From CAYLJO01 sp964383905 (GTDB lineage: Bacteria; Acidobacteriota; Blastocatellia; Pyrinomonadales; Pyrinomonadaceae): a DNA stretch of 64,000 nt. How positions within the stretch are numbered: the first letter of the stretch is position 1; each line of letters opens with the position of its first letter. The translations under genes were made by a program, and so were the position numbers. Below, piece after piece: positions 1 to 8,640 of the stretch. Location: NCBI GenBank assembly GCA_964383905.1, contig CAYLJO010000001.1, positions 1 through 64,000 of the forward strand. The letters are read 5' to 3'. Below the pieces are notes generated by a model, which saw only the letters and a program-made list of their open reading frames with translations, was not told where the DNA came from and did no database searches.

Positions 1-500
1 TTATTGGGAGAATCATCGTCGCAATCCTCTAAGATTAAGATCTACACCTTCTGCACAGAGCGCCCGAAGAGCATAGCGCAATTTCGGAATTGGGCCTTTG
101 CGAAGGCGGCAGAACTCCTGAAAAGAATCTACACTTTCAGCTTATCGAGCCATATTATGCATCTTTTGTTCCATTATGGGTAATGTGCTTGCGGGAGATG
201 CCGGGGGTTTATTACGTGGTTATCCGCCGCGCTAGTTGGAACGCCCCGCGGCGGAGAAGCTCTCAAGGATTATTCTCGTACACTAAACACGCACCGAGGG
301 CATGCTTTCATTTTGCACTACGTGTGGCGAGGGGAAGCACCAGAATGCGGCGCGAGTGAGCGGCGTTTGTGCGGCGGGTTCCGGAGACCTGACAGGTAGG
401 CGTGGGACGCAAACAATGATCAAAGGTTGAACCTTGTGGAGTTAACTTTGATGGGATTCTCTAACCTGCTGCCGCTACGGTTGGCGTCGCGGTAAGGCGC
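1..500. other. Left edge without a supportable gene
   Basis: No convincing gene was found. One plus-strand frame stays open from base 1 to about 183 and could be the tail of a gene starting outside the window, but it has no recognisable motif. A second open stretch at 90-359 has no ribosome-binding site and an unlikely composition rich in Arg, Cys and Trp. The 3' end of the symporter gene closes the region on the right. Confidence 0.4.
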
Positions 501-1859
501 TCAATCACCTTGCGCGGCGGCTTCGGCGAAGGCCGGTTCGCCCGCGGCCAATTCCAGTCCTGTTTCCAGTGGCGTGCCGAAAACACGTGCGCGCTCGTCG
601 TCGAACTCGCCCTCCCAACGGGCCACGACAACGGTCGCCAGGCAGTTGCCCAAAACATTGACCGACGTGCGCCCCATATCCATCAATTCGTCAACACCGA
701 AGATCACCGCGACTCCGACGGGGCCGATCCCATTAGGCAGAAAAGTGTTGAGGGTCGCCAGCAAAATTACCAGCGAAGCGCGCGGCACGCCGGCAACACC
801 TTTGGAAGTGACCATCAAAGTCAGCATCATGATAATTTGTTGGCTGAGGCTCAGGTGAACTCCGGTCGCGGGCTCGGCCGCCTGCGCGATAAAGACGGAG
901 GCCATCGCCAGGTACAGCGTCGTCCCGTCGAGATTGAAACTGTAGCCGGTCGGCATCACGAAGCCGACGATACGGGGCGGAACGCCGAGGCGCTCCATCA
1001 CTTCCATCGCTTTCGGCAGCGCTGATTCACTGCTGGTGGTGGCGAAAGCGATGGTTACGGGTTCGCGCACCGCTTTCAAAAATTGTTTTATCGGGACCCG
1101 TGCGATGAGTGCGACAGCGCCCAGTACCACCACCACGAAGATAATCAGCGCAAGATAAAGCGAGGCGATCAAGTATCCCAAATTTTTGAGCACCCCGGGG
1201 CCTTGTGCGCCGATAGTATGGGCCATTGCTGCAGCCACGCCGACTGGCGCAAACATCATGACATAACTGGTAAACCTGAACATGATCTGCGACAGGCTCT
1301 CGCAAGCTCTGAGGATCGGCTTGCCCTTCTCGCCAATCGCCGAGACGGCCATCGCGAATAGGACGGAGAATGCCACGATCTGTAGCACATCGCCGCGGGC
1401 CATTGAATCAATGATGCTCGCCGGGAAGATATGAATAATCGTGTCCGTGAATCCTCTCGGCGGAGTTTGTTGAATCTGCCTCGCGGCATCCGAATTGGCA
1501 GCACTGAGCACCACGCCGACGCCCGGCCTAACCCAGTTGACCACGCCGAGCCCGATAAACAGCGCCGCCGTCGTGACAATCTCAAAATAGAGCAGCGCCT
1601 TGACGCCCATGCGCCCGACCTTCTTTAAATCTCCCCCGCCGGCGATCCCGACGACGAGAGTCGAGAAGACCAGCGGCGCGATGATCGACTTGATCAGGTT
1701 AAGAAAGATGTCCCGCAGGAAATAGACAGCCTTACCCCAGTCGGGCCTAAGCCATCCGATAAGGCCGCCGACCACCAGCCCGATCATGATCTGCATGGTG
1801 AGCGACGGACGGTACCAGGGCCTTGGTGATTTCGGCTTCCCTTCAGTCGGTCGAGCCAT
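501..1859 (-). CDS. Dicarboxylate/amino acid:cation symporter (DAACS family)
   Basis: This is a full-length 452-residue inner-membrane symporter of the GltP/DctA family, which takes up glutamate, aspartate or C4-dicarboxylates with H+ or Na+. The serine-rich hairpin motif TSSES is at residues 275-279, the NLDGT substrate/cation motif at 309-313, the second hairpin TSKGVAGVP at 351-359, and a conserved D-x7-NVLGN stretch near 393-405. About eight hydrophobic segments and two re-entrant loops fit the family fold. It starts 45 nt after nadK ends on the same strand, so the two may be cotranscribed. The family is certain. The substrate is not: the sequence does not separate glutamate from dicarboxylate transporters. 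Confidence 0.95.
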   Translation of the reverse strand: MARPTEGKPKSPRPWYRPSLTMQIMIGLVVGGLIGWLRPDWGKAVYFLRDIFLNLIKSIIAPLVFSTLVVGIAGGGDLKKVGRMGVKALLYFEIVTTAALFIGLGVVNWVRPGVGVVLSAANSDAARQIQQTPPRGFTDTIIHIFPASIIDSMARGDVLQIVAFSVLFAMAVSAIGEKGKPILRACESLSQIMFRFTSYVMMFAPVGVAAAMAHTIGAQGPGVLKNLGYLIASLYLALIIFVVVVLGAVALIARVPIKQFLKAVREPVTIAFATTSSESALPKAMEVMERLGVPPRIVGFVMPTGYSFNLDGTTLYLAMASVFIAQAAEPATGVHLSLSQQIIMMLTLMVTSKGVAGVPRASLVILLATLNTFLPNGIGPVGVAVIFGVDELMDMGRTSVNVLGNCLATVVVARWEGEFDDERARVFGTPLETGLELAAGEPAFAEAAAQGD

Positions 1860-1904
1860 AGGATAAGTTCCGAGTTAAAGTGGTTCTCGAACCCGAAAGC
1901 GGTT

Positions 1905-2789
1905 TTACCTTCCCCAGCGTAATTTGTCGCGTAAGAGATCGAAATAATTTCTATTCGTCGGCTGGACTATGTTGAACGTGGCGCTGCTTTTTCGGATCAG
2001 TACACGGTCTCCGGCGGCGAGAGGGAATCCGACTTGCCCGTCCAGCGTGAGCGCCACTTCCTCATCGGGCGTTCTTAAACAGAGTTCGATCAAAGCATCG
2101 TCAGGCACAACGATCGGCCGGTTCGACAGCGTGAAAGGACAGATCGGTGTAATGACGACGGCGTTCATTGAAGGGAAGATTACCGGCCCACCTGCCGACA
2201 GGTTATAGGCGGTAGAACCCGTCGGGGTAGAGACAATCAGCCCGTCCGCGCGAAACGAGTTGACGAACTGTTTGTGCAGGTAAGCATCGATTTCGATGAT
2301 GCGCGCGAGCGCGGATTTATTAATAACGACATCATTGAGGACGCGATTCTTGAGCAGCCGCTCCTCGCCGCGGAAGAGCTCGGCGGCTAGCATCACGCGT
2401 TTGTCAAGGCGGTAGTTTCCTTCGAGGATGGATTCGAGCGCGGGAAACATCTCTTCGATGCGAAACTCTGCGAGATAGCCCAGGCTTCCATAATTGACGC
2501 CGAGCACGGGCACCTCGCTGTCGCCAACCATGCGCGCCGTCGCGATCATGGTCCCGTCTCCGCCCAGCACGAGGATCAGATCAACTTTTTCCGCCAGCTT
2601 TTCGCTCTCTATCGCTTCAATCGCGCAGCCGGTTTCGTGCTCAATCTGGGCGCGGTCGATGTCGAGCCCGCCGACCAGCTTGAGCCCGCGCGCGTCGAGC
2701 CATTCAACCAGGCGGCAGACGGTCTCCAACGCCTCCGGTTGATGTGGTTTCACCACGACACCGACACGACGTATTGCTGGCTTTGCCAT
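1905..2789 (-). CDS. nadK: NAD kinase
   Basis: The gene encodes a cytosolic ATP-NAD kinase that makes NADP from NAD. The 294-residue length is normal for the family. The diagnostic GGDGT motif is at residues 76-80, followed by the NYGSLGYLAEF segment near 99-109, a conserved LNDVVINK near 150 and the glycine/threonine motif DGLIVSTPTGSTAY near 181-194. The ATG start gives an intact N-terminal Rossmann-like strand. It lies downstream of tlyA and dxs in the same orientation, an order common in bacterial genomes. Here a predicted RNA gene is placed between tlyA/ykgJ and nadK. Confidence 0.96.
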   Translation of the reverse strand: MAKPAIRRVGVVVKPHQPEALETVCRLVEWLDARGLKLVGGLDIDRAQIEHETGCAIEAIESEKLAEKVDLILVLGGDGTMIATARMVGDSEVPVLGVNYGSLGYLAEFRIEEMFPALESILEGNYRLDKRVMLAAELFRGEERLLKNRVLNDVVINKSALARIIEIDAYLHKQFVNSFRADGLIVSTPTGSTAYNLSAGGPVIFPSMNAVVITPICPFTLSNRPIVVPDDALIELCLRTPDEEVALTLDGQVGFPLAAGDRVLIRKSSATFNIVQPTNRNYFDLLRDKLRWGR

Positions 2790-2951
2790 GAATCAACCTT
2801 GCTTGAGGAGAAGAATGCTCGCGCTTTCTGACCGAAGGCGCATCAGCCTCTTGGTAAAGATTCTGATAAGCTTTGAATTTTTATCACTAATCGAAACGAT
2901 TCGGATGATACTCGCGCCTACTTTGGAGTGTCAACGCACAATCAAAAAGCG

Positions 2952-2999
2952 ATAAAAAAGAGATTGCGCTGCTTCCCACACGTGAAAGCAGCGCAATCT
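2952..2999 (-). terminator. Intrinsic terminator of the RNA gene
   Basis: A perfect 14-bp inverted repeat (2961-2974 with 2986-2999) has an 11-nt loop. On the minus strand it is followed immediately by a run of six T (2959-2954 region). This matches a Rho-independent terminator for transcription coming from the promoter at 3466-3493, and it insulates nadK from it. Confidence 0.88.
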
Positions 3000-3459
3000 T
3001 TGATCCCGTTAAACCGCCGAAGCGGTTCATGGGGTTTTGGCAACTCCGCATGTACACGCAGGAGTCACCGATTTATATCCCGGAGTGTGCGCCGGCGGTC
3101 GGCGCAACCCGGTCGGCTTTAACTCATTTTCATGAATTACGGCGCTCTTGTGGAACGCTTCTGCCGTTTGGTTTTTGGTGTGGTGGCTTTTCCTCCACCG
3201 CCGGTTACGTCCCCGGCAACGAGGCCCAAGCCTTTCGACTTGAGCGGCTTCTGCTACCCCCTGGCGGGTCCTCTCCAAAGGGCGCCACCCGTTTTGATCC
3301 GGGCGCTCAAGGAAGTCAATGACTTCCTCTTAGCAAGCCTTTCGGCCTCAACGTGGAGCGTAATAGAAATAACAGCCGCCTGCTATCTCCCGCGAACGAT
3401 GCGTCACCGCGCCGTTCCTCTTCTCCTCGTCGGTCACGTGCCCGTGAGCCCGTGACAGG
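2952..3459 (-). ncRNA. Predicted structured non-coding RNA, ~510 nt, unassigned
   Basis: The minus strand carries a complete transcription unit without a credible protein. A perfect sigma70-type promoter (TTGACA, 16-nt spacer, TATAAT) predicts a start near 3459, and an intrinsic terminator ends it at about 2952. In between are several stable hairpins: a UUCG-capped 6-bp stem at 3012-3027, two GAAA-capped hairpins sharing the string CGAAAGGCTTG (3227-3237 and 3334-3344), and an AGGAAGTC/GACTTCCT stem near 3310-3328. I did not find the conserved P4 strands of RNase P RNA, the tmRNA tag or tRNA-like ends, or the SRP GGAA loop. The family is therefore unassigned; a divergent known RNA remains possible. 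Confidence 0.7.
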
Positions 3460-3465
3460 ATGCGC

Positions 3466-3493
3466 ATTATACAGTCTGGTGAAGGCATGTCAA
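3466..3493 (-). promoter_or_regulatory. Consensus sigma70 promoter of the RNA gene
   Basis: Read on the minus strand, TTGACA (3493-3488) and TATAAT (3471-3466) are separated by 16 nt. Both hexamers match consensus perfectly, which is unusual for a protein gene and typical of strongly expressed stable RNAs. It lies just after the stop codon of the upstream YkgJ-like gene. Confidence 0.85.
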
Positions 3494-3520
3494 GCAGAAA
3501 ATACTTTAAGTATCTGGCAC

Positions 3521-4240
3521 TTACCGGCGGGGCGGCTGTGGAAAAATCTGTGGAAAACTTTGACCAATGATGGGCAAACCGGAGCGACGAATGTCAACGC
3601 CATTGCCCGGTCGCCGCGCATGATGTCGGGAGTTGCCTGTGCATTTGACTGCCCGCGTACTCCACTCACGTGTGAGTTGTTTAAACTCCACGCCGTCCGA
3701 TGAGGGGTCAACGAGACAGAGCCAGAGCGGTGTCGGTAACCAGGCCCATGCCGTCCCGTACACTGCCGTATTCAATTGTTCGACGCGGTGCTCCGTGCGT
3801 GATTGTAGAAAAACGGGCGGCAAGTCTTCCCAGTCCTGGTAACACGCATGCTGAATGCACGGCGCGGGCTTTGCGCGACGGTGCACGAGGCATCCCGCGG
3901 CTGGCTCAAAAAGCGGGCACGAATAAGTCTGCGCGAACGTGTCCCCCGAGGGCCGTAGCCCGTAGCGATCTACCGTTTCACGGGCGCGAAGGTACACAAT
4001 TCGTCGTCCTTCATCCGTCAAGCGTGGCGTGCGCTCCAGAGTCTCGCGGATCGCGACGGCCTCTAACCTTGTGATGTAGACGTTGACGAAATGCGCGTCC
4101 GTGCAGCAGACGCCGGCGGTCGGGCATGTCTTGCAATCCTCCGCCGCATGCTCGTAATTAACTTTAATGAAACTTTGATAGGAAGTCTTAAGACGCTGCA
4201 AACGCGCGAGCGCTTCCCGCTCCCCTGTCACGCCGGTCAT
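3521..4240 (-). CDS. YkgJ-like cysteine-cluster protein
   Basis: The 239-residue protein contains a cysteine pattern C-x2-C-x5-CC near residues 36-46, and further cysteines in YSCPLF, GCLVH, PCIQHACYQ. This resembles the YkgJ/UPF0153 zinc- or iron-binding cysteine-cluster proteins, whose function is unknown. Its ATG overlaps the tlyA stop codon by 4 nt (ATGA), so translation is probably coupled. The last 55 residues are Arg/Pro-rich, lack the conserved pattern and run right up to the promoter of the RNA gene. They may be a non-conserved extension. The fold assignment is moderately sure; no function is proposed. Confidence 0.75.
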   Translation of the reverse strand: MTGVTGEREALARLQRLKTSYQSFIKVNYEHAAEDCKTCPTAGVCCTDAHFVNVYITRLEAVAIRETLERTPRLTDEGRRIVYLRARETVDRYGLRPSGDTFAQTYSCPLFEPAAGCLVHRRAKPAPCIQHACYQDWEDLPPVFLQSRTEHRVEQLNTAVYGTAWAWLPTPLWLCLVDPSSDGVEFKQLTREWSTRAVKCTGNSRHHARRPGNGVDIRRSGLPIIGQSFPQIFPQPPRR

Positions 4241-5001
4241 ACCTCCGCCCGTTCATACAGCGCAAGAAATTCCGTGTTGCCGTCCGCTCCGCGCAGTGGC
4301 GAAACGATCACCCCGCGCACAACGAGCCCGAGTTCTCGCGCCGACTGGTTTACTTCTTCAATTACGCGCGCATGCTTCGCGGGGTCCCTGACGATGCCGC
4401 CGCGGCCGACTTCGCCCCGTCCCACCTCGAACTGCGGCTTAATGAGCGTCATCAGGCGCGCCTCACCCGTCAACAAGGGTACAATGGCGGGTATTACTTT
4501 GGTCGCAGAAATGAATGACACGTCCATCACAGCGAGATCAAATTTTGTAGCAAACTCCTCGGGCTTCAGGTAGCGCGCGTTGACCCCCTCCCGCACCTCT
4601 ACGCGCGGGTCGTTTCGCAATCGCCAGTCAAGCTGATTGTGGCCGACATCGAGTGTGACGACGCGCCGCGCGCCGTGCTGCAACAGACAATCCGTAAAGC
4701 CACCGGTCGAAGCACCTACGTCCAAACATAAAAGGCCGCTGACCTCCAGCCCGAACTCGCGGAGCGCCGCTTCCAGTTTTACGCCGCCGCGACCGACATA
4801 ACGCGCCGCCGGATCCCCCGCGCCCTTGATGCGGATGAGCGCATCGGCCGAGAAAGCTTCTGATGGCTTCGCGACGCGCTGTTCGCCGACCAACACGACC
4901 CCCGCCATGATGAGCGCTTGCGCCTTCGTGCGTGAAGGCGCGAGACCGCGTTCGACGAGCAGTTTGTCGATGCGCTCACGCTTCATCTCTAAAGAACGCA
5001 A
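4237..5001 (-). CDS. tlyA: TlyA-family 2'-O-ribose rRNA methyltransferase
   Basis: An N-terminal S4 RNA-binding domain (about residues 6-65, RIDKLLVERGLAPSRTKAQA) is followed by an FtsJ-like Rossmann methyltransferase with the SAM motif DVGASTGGFTDCLL near residues 93-106. It also has the catalytic-lysine region LIKPQFE and the late motif RGADGNTEFL. TlyA homologues 2'-O-methylate ribosomal RNA, and some have been called haemolysins. The open frame begins with TTG at 5001. The ATG at 4986 gives the usual MKRERIDKLL start and is more likely, though neither start has a good ribosome-binding site. It is coupled by ATGA to the next gene and lies downstream of dxs. Confidence 0.92.
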   Translation of the reverse strand: MRSLEMKRERIDKLLVERGLAPSRTKAQALIMAGVVLVGEQRVAKPSEAFSADALIRIKGAGDPAARYVGRGGVKLEAALREFGLEVSGLLCLDVGASTGGFTDCLLQHGARRVVTLDVGHNQLDWRLRNDPRVEVREGVNARYLKPEEFATKFDLAVMDVSFISATKVIPAIVPLLTGEARLMTLIKPQFEVGRGEVGRGGIVRDPAKHARVIEEVNQSARELGLVVRGVIVSPLRGADGNTEFLALYERAEV

Positions 5002-5014
5002 AAGGATGAGATAA

Positions 5015-5056
5015 TCTTTACTTTTACCTTTTGCCTTTTTACTTTTGCCTTATTTT
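5015..5056. repeat. Tandem heptamer repeat (CTTTTGC-like)
   Basis: At least four consecutive 7-bp units read CTTTTAC, CTTTTGC, CTTTTTA, CTTTTGC (5021-5048) with degenerate flanking units. A closely similar array occurs at 52188-52220 with an inverted counterpart at 52119-52147. They resemble the short tandemly repeated heptamers of cyanobacterial intergenic regions. They lie between tlyA and the preceding gene. Confidence 0.7.
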
Positions 5057-5861
5057 ACGGCCGGACACCCTCGAAGATATCTCTGATCCGATTTAACCCG
5101 TCGTTTGTGCGCCTGGTCTGCCGCGGGAGTTCGTCAGCGCTCTCTTCGTCGCTGCGTGCGCGACGCTGCTGTGTCCTTCTTCTCTTATAGTCGTCGCCAT
5201 CGGGTTTGCGGGCGCTCTGTGGCTCCTCACGCGTCGCAGTAGGCAGCGAGACCCGTGTGCCTTCCGGGTTCGGAATCTCGCGCGGGGTGTGCTCCCTGGT
5301 CAGAACGGAGGAAACTTTGGGGCGGGCCGTGGGCTCGGTCGTTTTTTTATCCTTCGTCACTGACGGCGACGGCGCCCCTGCAACCGCCGTGGCCGGTGTT
5401 AGCGGCGCTTTTTCAACTGCCGTGGCTGGCGTGACGGGTGAGGGTTGGGGGGTCGGCTTTTCCTCCTTGACCACGGGTGGAGCAGAAGGCGGCTGCGCTT
5501 TGCTTATCGCCTCAGCAGGCTTTGTGATGCGTGGATTGACGGTCGGCGCAGCGACAGGCGGCTGGGCGGCGACCGAAGGCTCCGTTTGTCGACGATTCTG
5601 GTAAAGCCCTATCGCGAGGCCGCCCGCCACGCCCACGCCGAGGGCGGCCAGAACAATAAGAACCAGCAGCAGCGGGGAACGTCTCGCCGGCGGCTCCTTA
5701 GCGGCCTTCGCGTGCGTACCGCGAGACGACTCGGCGGCGTCAGGCGTGAGTGGCATAACCGGGCGGGCCAAAAGCGTCGCCTCGGCGTCGAAATGCGGAG
5801 ACGGAAGCGCGCCTTCCGGTTCATTACCTGTCGTGATGATGATTCTTCTTTTTTGTTCCAT
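5055..5861 (-). CDS. Proline-rich single-pass membrane protein
   Basis: The family is not recognised. The protein (about 268 residues from the ATG at 5861; the frame is open to a TTG at 5888) has a soluble N-terminal segment and one transmembrane helix (LLLVLIVLAALGVGVAGGLA). A long Pro/Ala/Thr/Lys-rich linker follows, and then a basic C-terminus ending in NRIRDIFEGVRP. Such architecture is common in cell-envelope proteins, but no domain can be named. It is located between dxs and tlyA on the same strand. The start at 5861 (MEQKRR) is preferred because the extra nine residues are not supported by a ribosome-binding site. Confidence 0.7.
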   Translation of the reverse strand: MEQKRRIIITTGNEPEGALPSPHFDAEATLLARPVMPLTPDAAESSRGTHAKAAKEPPARRSPLLLVLIVLAALGVGVAGGLAIGLYQNRRQTEPSVAAQPPVAAPTVNPRITKPAEAISKAQPPSAPPVVKEEKPTPQPSPVTPATAVEKAPLTPATAVAGAPSPSVTKDKKTTEPTARPKVSSVLTREHTPREIPNPEGTRVSLPTATREEPQSARKPDGDDYKRRRTQQRRARSDEESADELPRQTRRTNDGLNRIRDIFEGVRP

Positions 5862-6080
5862 TTGTCTTAGGATTATCGTTTCCGGCAATAGCGCGATTAC
5901 ACCATCGCTAATTTACAACTGACATTACAGCAAAATTGAGGCCAGGCGGCCCGCCCGGCCCCCGATCGAGCCCTTAACCCCTATCTAACCTTTACTTTAG
6001 CCGCAAACCTTAGATGTGGGTTGAGGCGTCTAAGTACCCTGCCTGCGCTTGAACTCGAACTTTTTCGTGCATCAAAAGCA

Positions 6081-6117
6081 GCGCGCCCGTCTGCGTTGAA
6101 AACAGCGGCGGGCGCGC
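6081..6117 (-). terminator. Probable terminator after dxs
   Basis: A 9-bp GC-rich inverted repeat (6081-6089 with 6109-6117) lies about 35 nt past the dxs stop. On the minus strand it is followed by the T-rich stretch TGCTTTTGATG. The T-run is short, so termination may be partial. Confidence 0.5.
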
Positions 6118-6151
6118 ATGCCAAAAGGTTATCACATTGGGGGAGCTAAGC

Positions 6152-8065
6152 TCATACCCTCTGCCGTTTCGCCCGACGGTCCTCTAAAACTTCAATACTC
6201 TCATTCACACGCGTATAGATTCCGTCCGCGTCAAGACCGTACTTTGCCAGCAGTAATTTCGGGTCACCGTGAGTGACGAGGCGGTCGGGCACGCCCATGC
6301 GCACAATACGCACTTTATCCTGCAGGCCATTCTCTTCCAGAAGTTCCATCACCGCGGAGCCAAAGCCACCGGCGAGGTAAGCTTCTTCGACAGTCACGAT
6401 CAGGCGCTTGGTGCGCGCCAGGGCAAGCAGAAGTCCGGCATCGAGCGGCTTGACGAAGCGGGCGTTGACTACCGTTGTTTCTTTCCCCTCATTCGCCAGT
6501 TGCTCCGCCGCCTTCAAAGATGGTTGAACCATCGAGCCGTAGGCGATAATCGCCACATCGCCCCCGTCGCGCAGGATTTCACCCTTACCGATTTCCAGGA
6601 TCCGCGGCCCGCGACTGATATCCACACCGAGGCCGTTGCCGCGCGGGTAGCGGAAGGCGGCAGGCCCCGGGTGCTCGATCGCCGTCAGCAACATGTCGCG
6701 CATCTCCGCCTCGTCCTTTGGAGCCATCACGATCATGTTCGGCATGGGTCGCAGGTACGCGATGTCTAACAGTCCATGATGGGTCGGGCCGTCACCGCCG
6801 ACAATGCCTGCGCGGTCGAGCGCGAATGTGACGTTAAGGTTCTGGATGCAGATATCGTGCATGACCTGATCGAAGGCACGCTGTAAAAATGTCGAGTAGA
6901 TGGCGGCCACAGGCTTCAGGCCCTCGCAGGCCATCCCCCCTGAAAAAGTGATGGCGTGTTGCTCGGCAATGCCGACATCAAAAGCTCGTTCGGGAAACTT
7001 CTCGAGGATCATGTCAACGCCGGTCCCGTCCGGCATCGCCGCCGTTACCGCCACGATCTTTTCATCCTTCGCCATCAGTTCGCACATCGTCTGGCCGAAC
7101 ACGGATGTGTAGGTCGGCGCGGACGCTTTGGACTTGATCAGATGGCCGGTCGCCATATCGAATGGGCCCGTCGCGTGCCACTTGTAGTAGTTATTTTCGG
7201 CGTGCTCGTAGCCCTTACCCTTCGTCGTCATCGCGTGGACGATTACCGGCCCGTCTTTGATCTGCTGGGCCTCGCGCAACGCCGCGACCAGGGCGCGAGG
7301 GTTGTGGCCGTCCACGTAGCCGATGTACTTAAAGCCGAGCTCGTTGACGAGCGCGCCCGGAAGTACTGCCGCAGCCAGCGCATCCTTGACCGTCTTGGCC
7401 GCGTGATGTAGTTGCTCGCCGAAGGCCGGGATCGAGAGCAATGTCTCGCCCACTTCGTCTTTGAAGCGGTGATAGCCTTGCGCCCCGCGCAAACGATTGA
7501 GATAGCCTGTGAGCGCGCCAACCGCCGGCGCAATCGACATCTCGTTATCGTTCAAGAGCACGATCAGACGTGTCTTTAAGTGGCCCGCCTGGTTGATCGC
7601 CTCCATCGCCATGCCGCCGGCCAGTGAAGCATCCCCGATCAGCGCGCACACGTGATGGGTCTCTCCTTTGCGGTCGCGCGCAATCGCCATCCCGAGCGCG
7701 GCGGAGAGGGAGGTTGAAGCGTGCCCCGCGCCGAACAGGTCATACTCCGACTCTTCCCGTTTGAGAAAGCCGCTGATTCCCCCGTACTGCTTGATGGTCG
7801 GGAGCTGGTCGCGGCGGCCCGTCAGGATTTTGTGCGCGTAAGCTTGATGGCCCACGTCCCAGACGACACGGTCGCGCGGGGTGTCGAAAGCGTAGTGAAG
7901 CGCGACGGCCAGCTCGACGGCGCCGAGCGACGCGCCTGTGTGGCCGCCGACGCGGGACATCGTTTCGAGAATGTACTGGCGGATTTCGTCCGCCACCTCT
8001 TGCAACTGTTCGGGGCGCAAGCGGCGCAGGTCTGCCGGTGAATTGATGGTTTGTAGGAGTTTCAT
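6152..8065 (-). CDS. dxs: 1-deoxy-D-xylulose-5-phosphate synthase
   Basis: This enzyme condenses pyruvate with glyceraldehyde 3-phosphate in a thiamine-diphosphate reaction, the first step of the MEP isoprenoid pathway. Visible motifs are GGHTGASLGAVELAVALHY and DVGHQAYAHKILTGR near the N-terminus, and the ThDP motif GDASLAGGMAMEAINQAG ending in NDNEMSI. The transketolase pyrimidine-binding domain includes AIAEQHAITFSGGMA-like residues, and the C-terminal domain has the YPRGNG segment. The open frame reaches 8104. The ATG at 8065 (MKLLQTINSPADL) gives a normal length of 637 residues and is preferred. It is the first gene of the minus-strand block with tlyA. Confidence 0.96.
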   Translation of the reverse strand: MKLLQTINSPADLRRLRPEQLQEVADEIRQYILETMSRVGGHTGASLGAVELAVALHYAFDTPRDRVVWDVGHQAYAHKILTGRRDQLPTIKQYGGISGFLKREESEYDLFGAGHASTSLSAALGMAIARDRKGETHHVCALIGDASLAGGMAMEAINQAGHLKTRLIVLLNDNEMSIAPAVGALTGYLNRLRGAQGYHRFKDEVGETLLSIPAFGEQLHHAAKTVKDALAAAVLPGALVNELGFKYIGYVDGHNPRALVAALREAQQIKDGPVIVHAMTTKGKGYEHAENNYYKWHATGPFDMATGHLIKSKASAPTYTSVFGQTMCELMAKDEKIVAVTAAMPDGTGVDMILEKFPERAFDVGIAEQHAITFSGGMACEGLKPVAAIYSTFLQRAFDQVMHDICIQNLNVTFALDRAGIVGGDGPTHHGLLDIAYLRPMPNMIVMAPKDEAEMRDMLLTAIEHPGPAAFRYPRGNGLGVDISRGPRILEIGKGEILRDGGDVAIIAYGSMVQPSLKAAEQLANEGKETTVVNARFVKPLDAGLLLALARTKRLIVTVEEAYLAGGFGSAVMELLEENGLQDKVRIVRMGVPDRLVTHGDPKLLLAKYGLDADGIYTRVNESIEVLEDRRAKRQRV

Positions 8066-8640
8066 GTCGCGCGTATTGTAACGCCTGAAGCCGCGTTTTG
8101 CCATCCTATGAAATTTTTACAATATGATGCGTGATCAGTCCTCAATTCTCTGGCACGTGGATGGCCCACGGTATGCTAATTGATAATGGCTCCGAAGAAC
8201 AGGCCGGGCACGATAAAGGGAAGCTCTGTGGCCTTCCCACCATGCCTGCACTTAACTTTTCATGACCATTACCCTCGGGACCCCATCAAGTAACTACGAA
8301 GACCGTGCTTTACTACGCAAAGTACTTTATACACGAACAAGAGGAGTAAGTCAACCATATACCTGCAATCATGCAATTGCCCTCAAGAGGCGTTGGGAGG
8401 GCCCAAATAATCCCTGGCCCGATAAGATTCCCTTGAATTTCTCACCTGCCGGTGGGTTCTTTCAAGATGATCAAGCGATGAGGGCCCGAAAAAATAGGAC
8501 TTTTTAAAGCGGTTTGGTGGGGGCAGGCTGCGCGCTCGGCCTCATTATCAGATAGCGGCGGAGCCGCTTCGCAATCCTCGTCCGGTAGGTTGCCCCCCGT
8601 GCGCCCATCAGCCGAAGATTTCACGTCATCTCGAAACTTT
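8066..8640. other. Long intergenic stretch, nothing identified
   Basis: This roughly 575-bp stretch lies between dxs (whose promoter must be here) and the 3' end of the metallophosphoesterase gene. It has lower GC than its neighbours. Short open frames exist on both strands, but none has coding-like composition or a ribosome-binding site. A small GGGAAG/CTTCCC hairpin near 8218-8240 is the only structure noticed. Confidence 0.5.

Noticed and set aside
90..359. Open frame of 89 codons near the left edge
   Set aside because: It lacks a ribosome-binding site, its composition is unlike a protein, and it shows no motif. It is probably chance in GC-rich sequence.
510..1025. Long antisense frames over the symporter, and similar shadows over nadK, dxs, the transposase, glpD and the FecR protein
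   Set aside because: They lie opposite strongly conserved genes, are Arg/Ser/His-rich, and arise from GC-biased third codon positions.
3029..3455. Plus-strand frames inside the predicted RNA gene
   Set aside because: Their translation is low-complexity without start signals, and the promoter and terminator point to minus-strand transcription.
2952..3459. Identification of the RNA gene as OLE RNA, RNase P RNA, tmRNA or SRP RNA
   Set aside because: The gene neighbourhood or size fits some of these, but none of their conserved sequence blocks could be found by eye. It was left unassigned.
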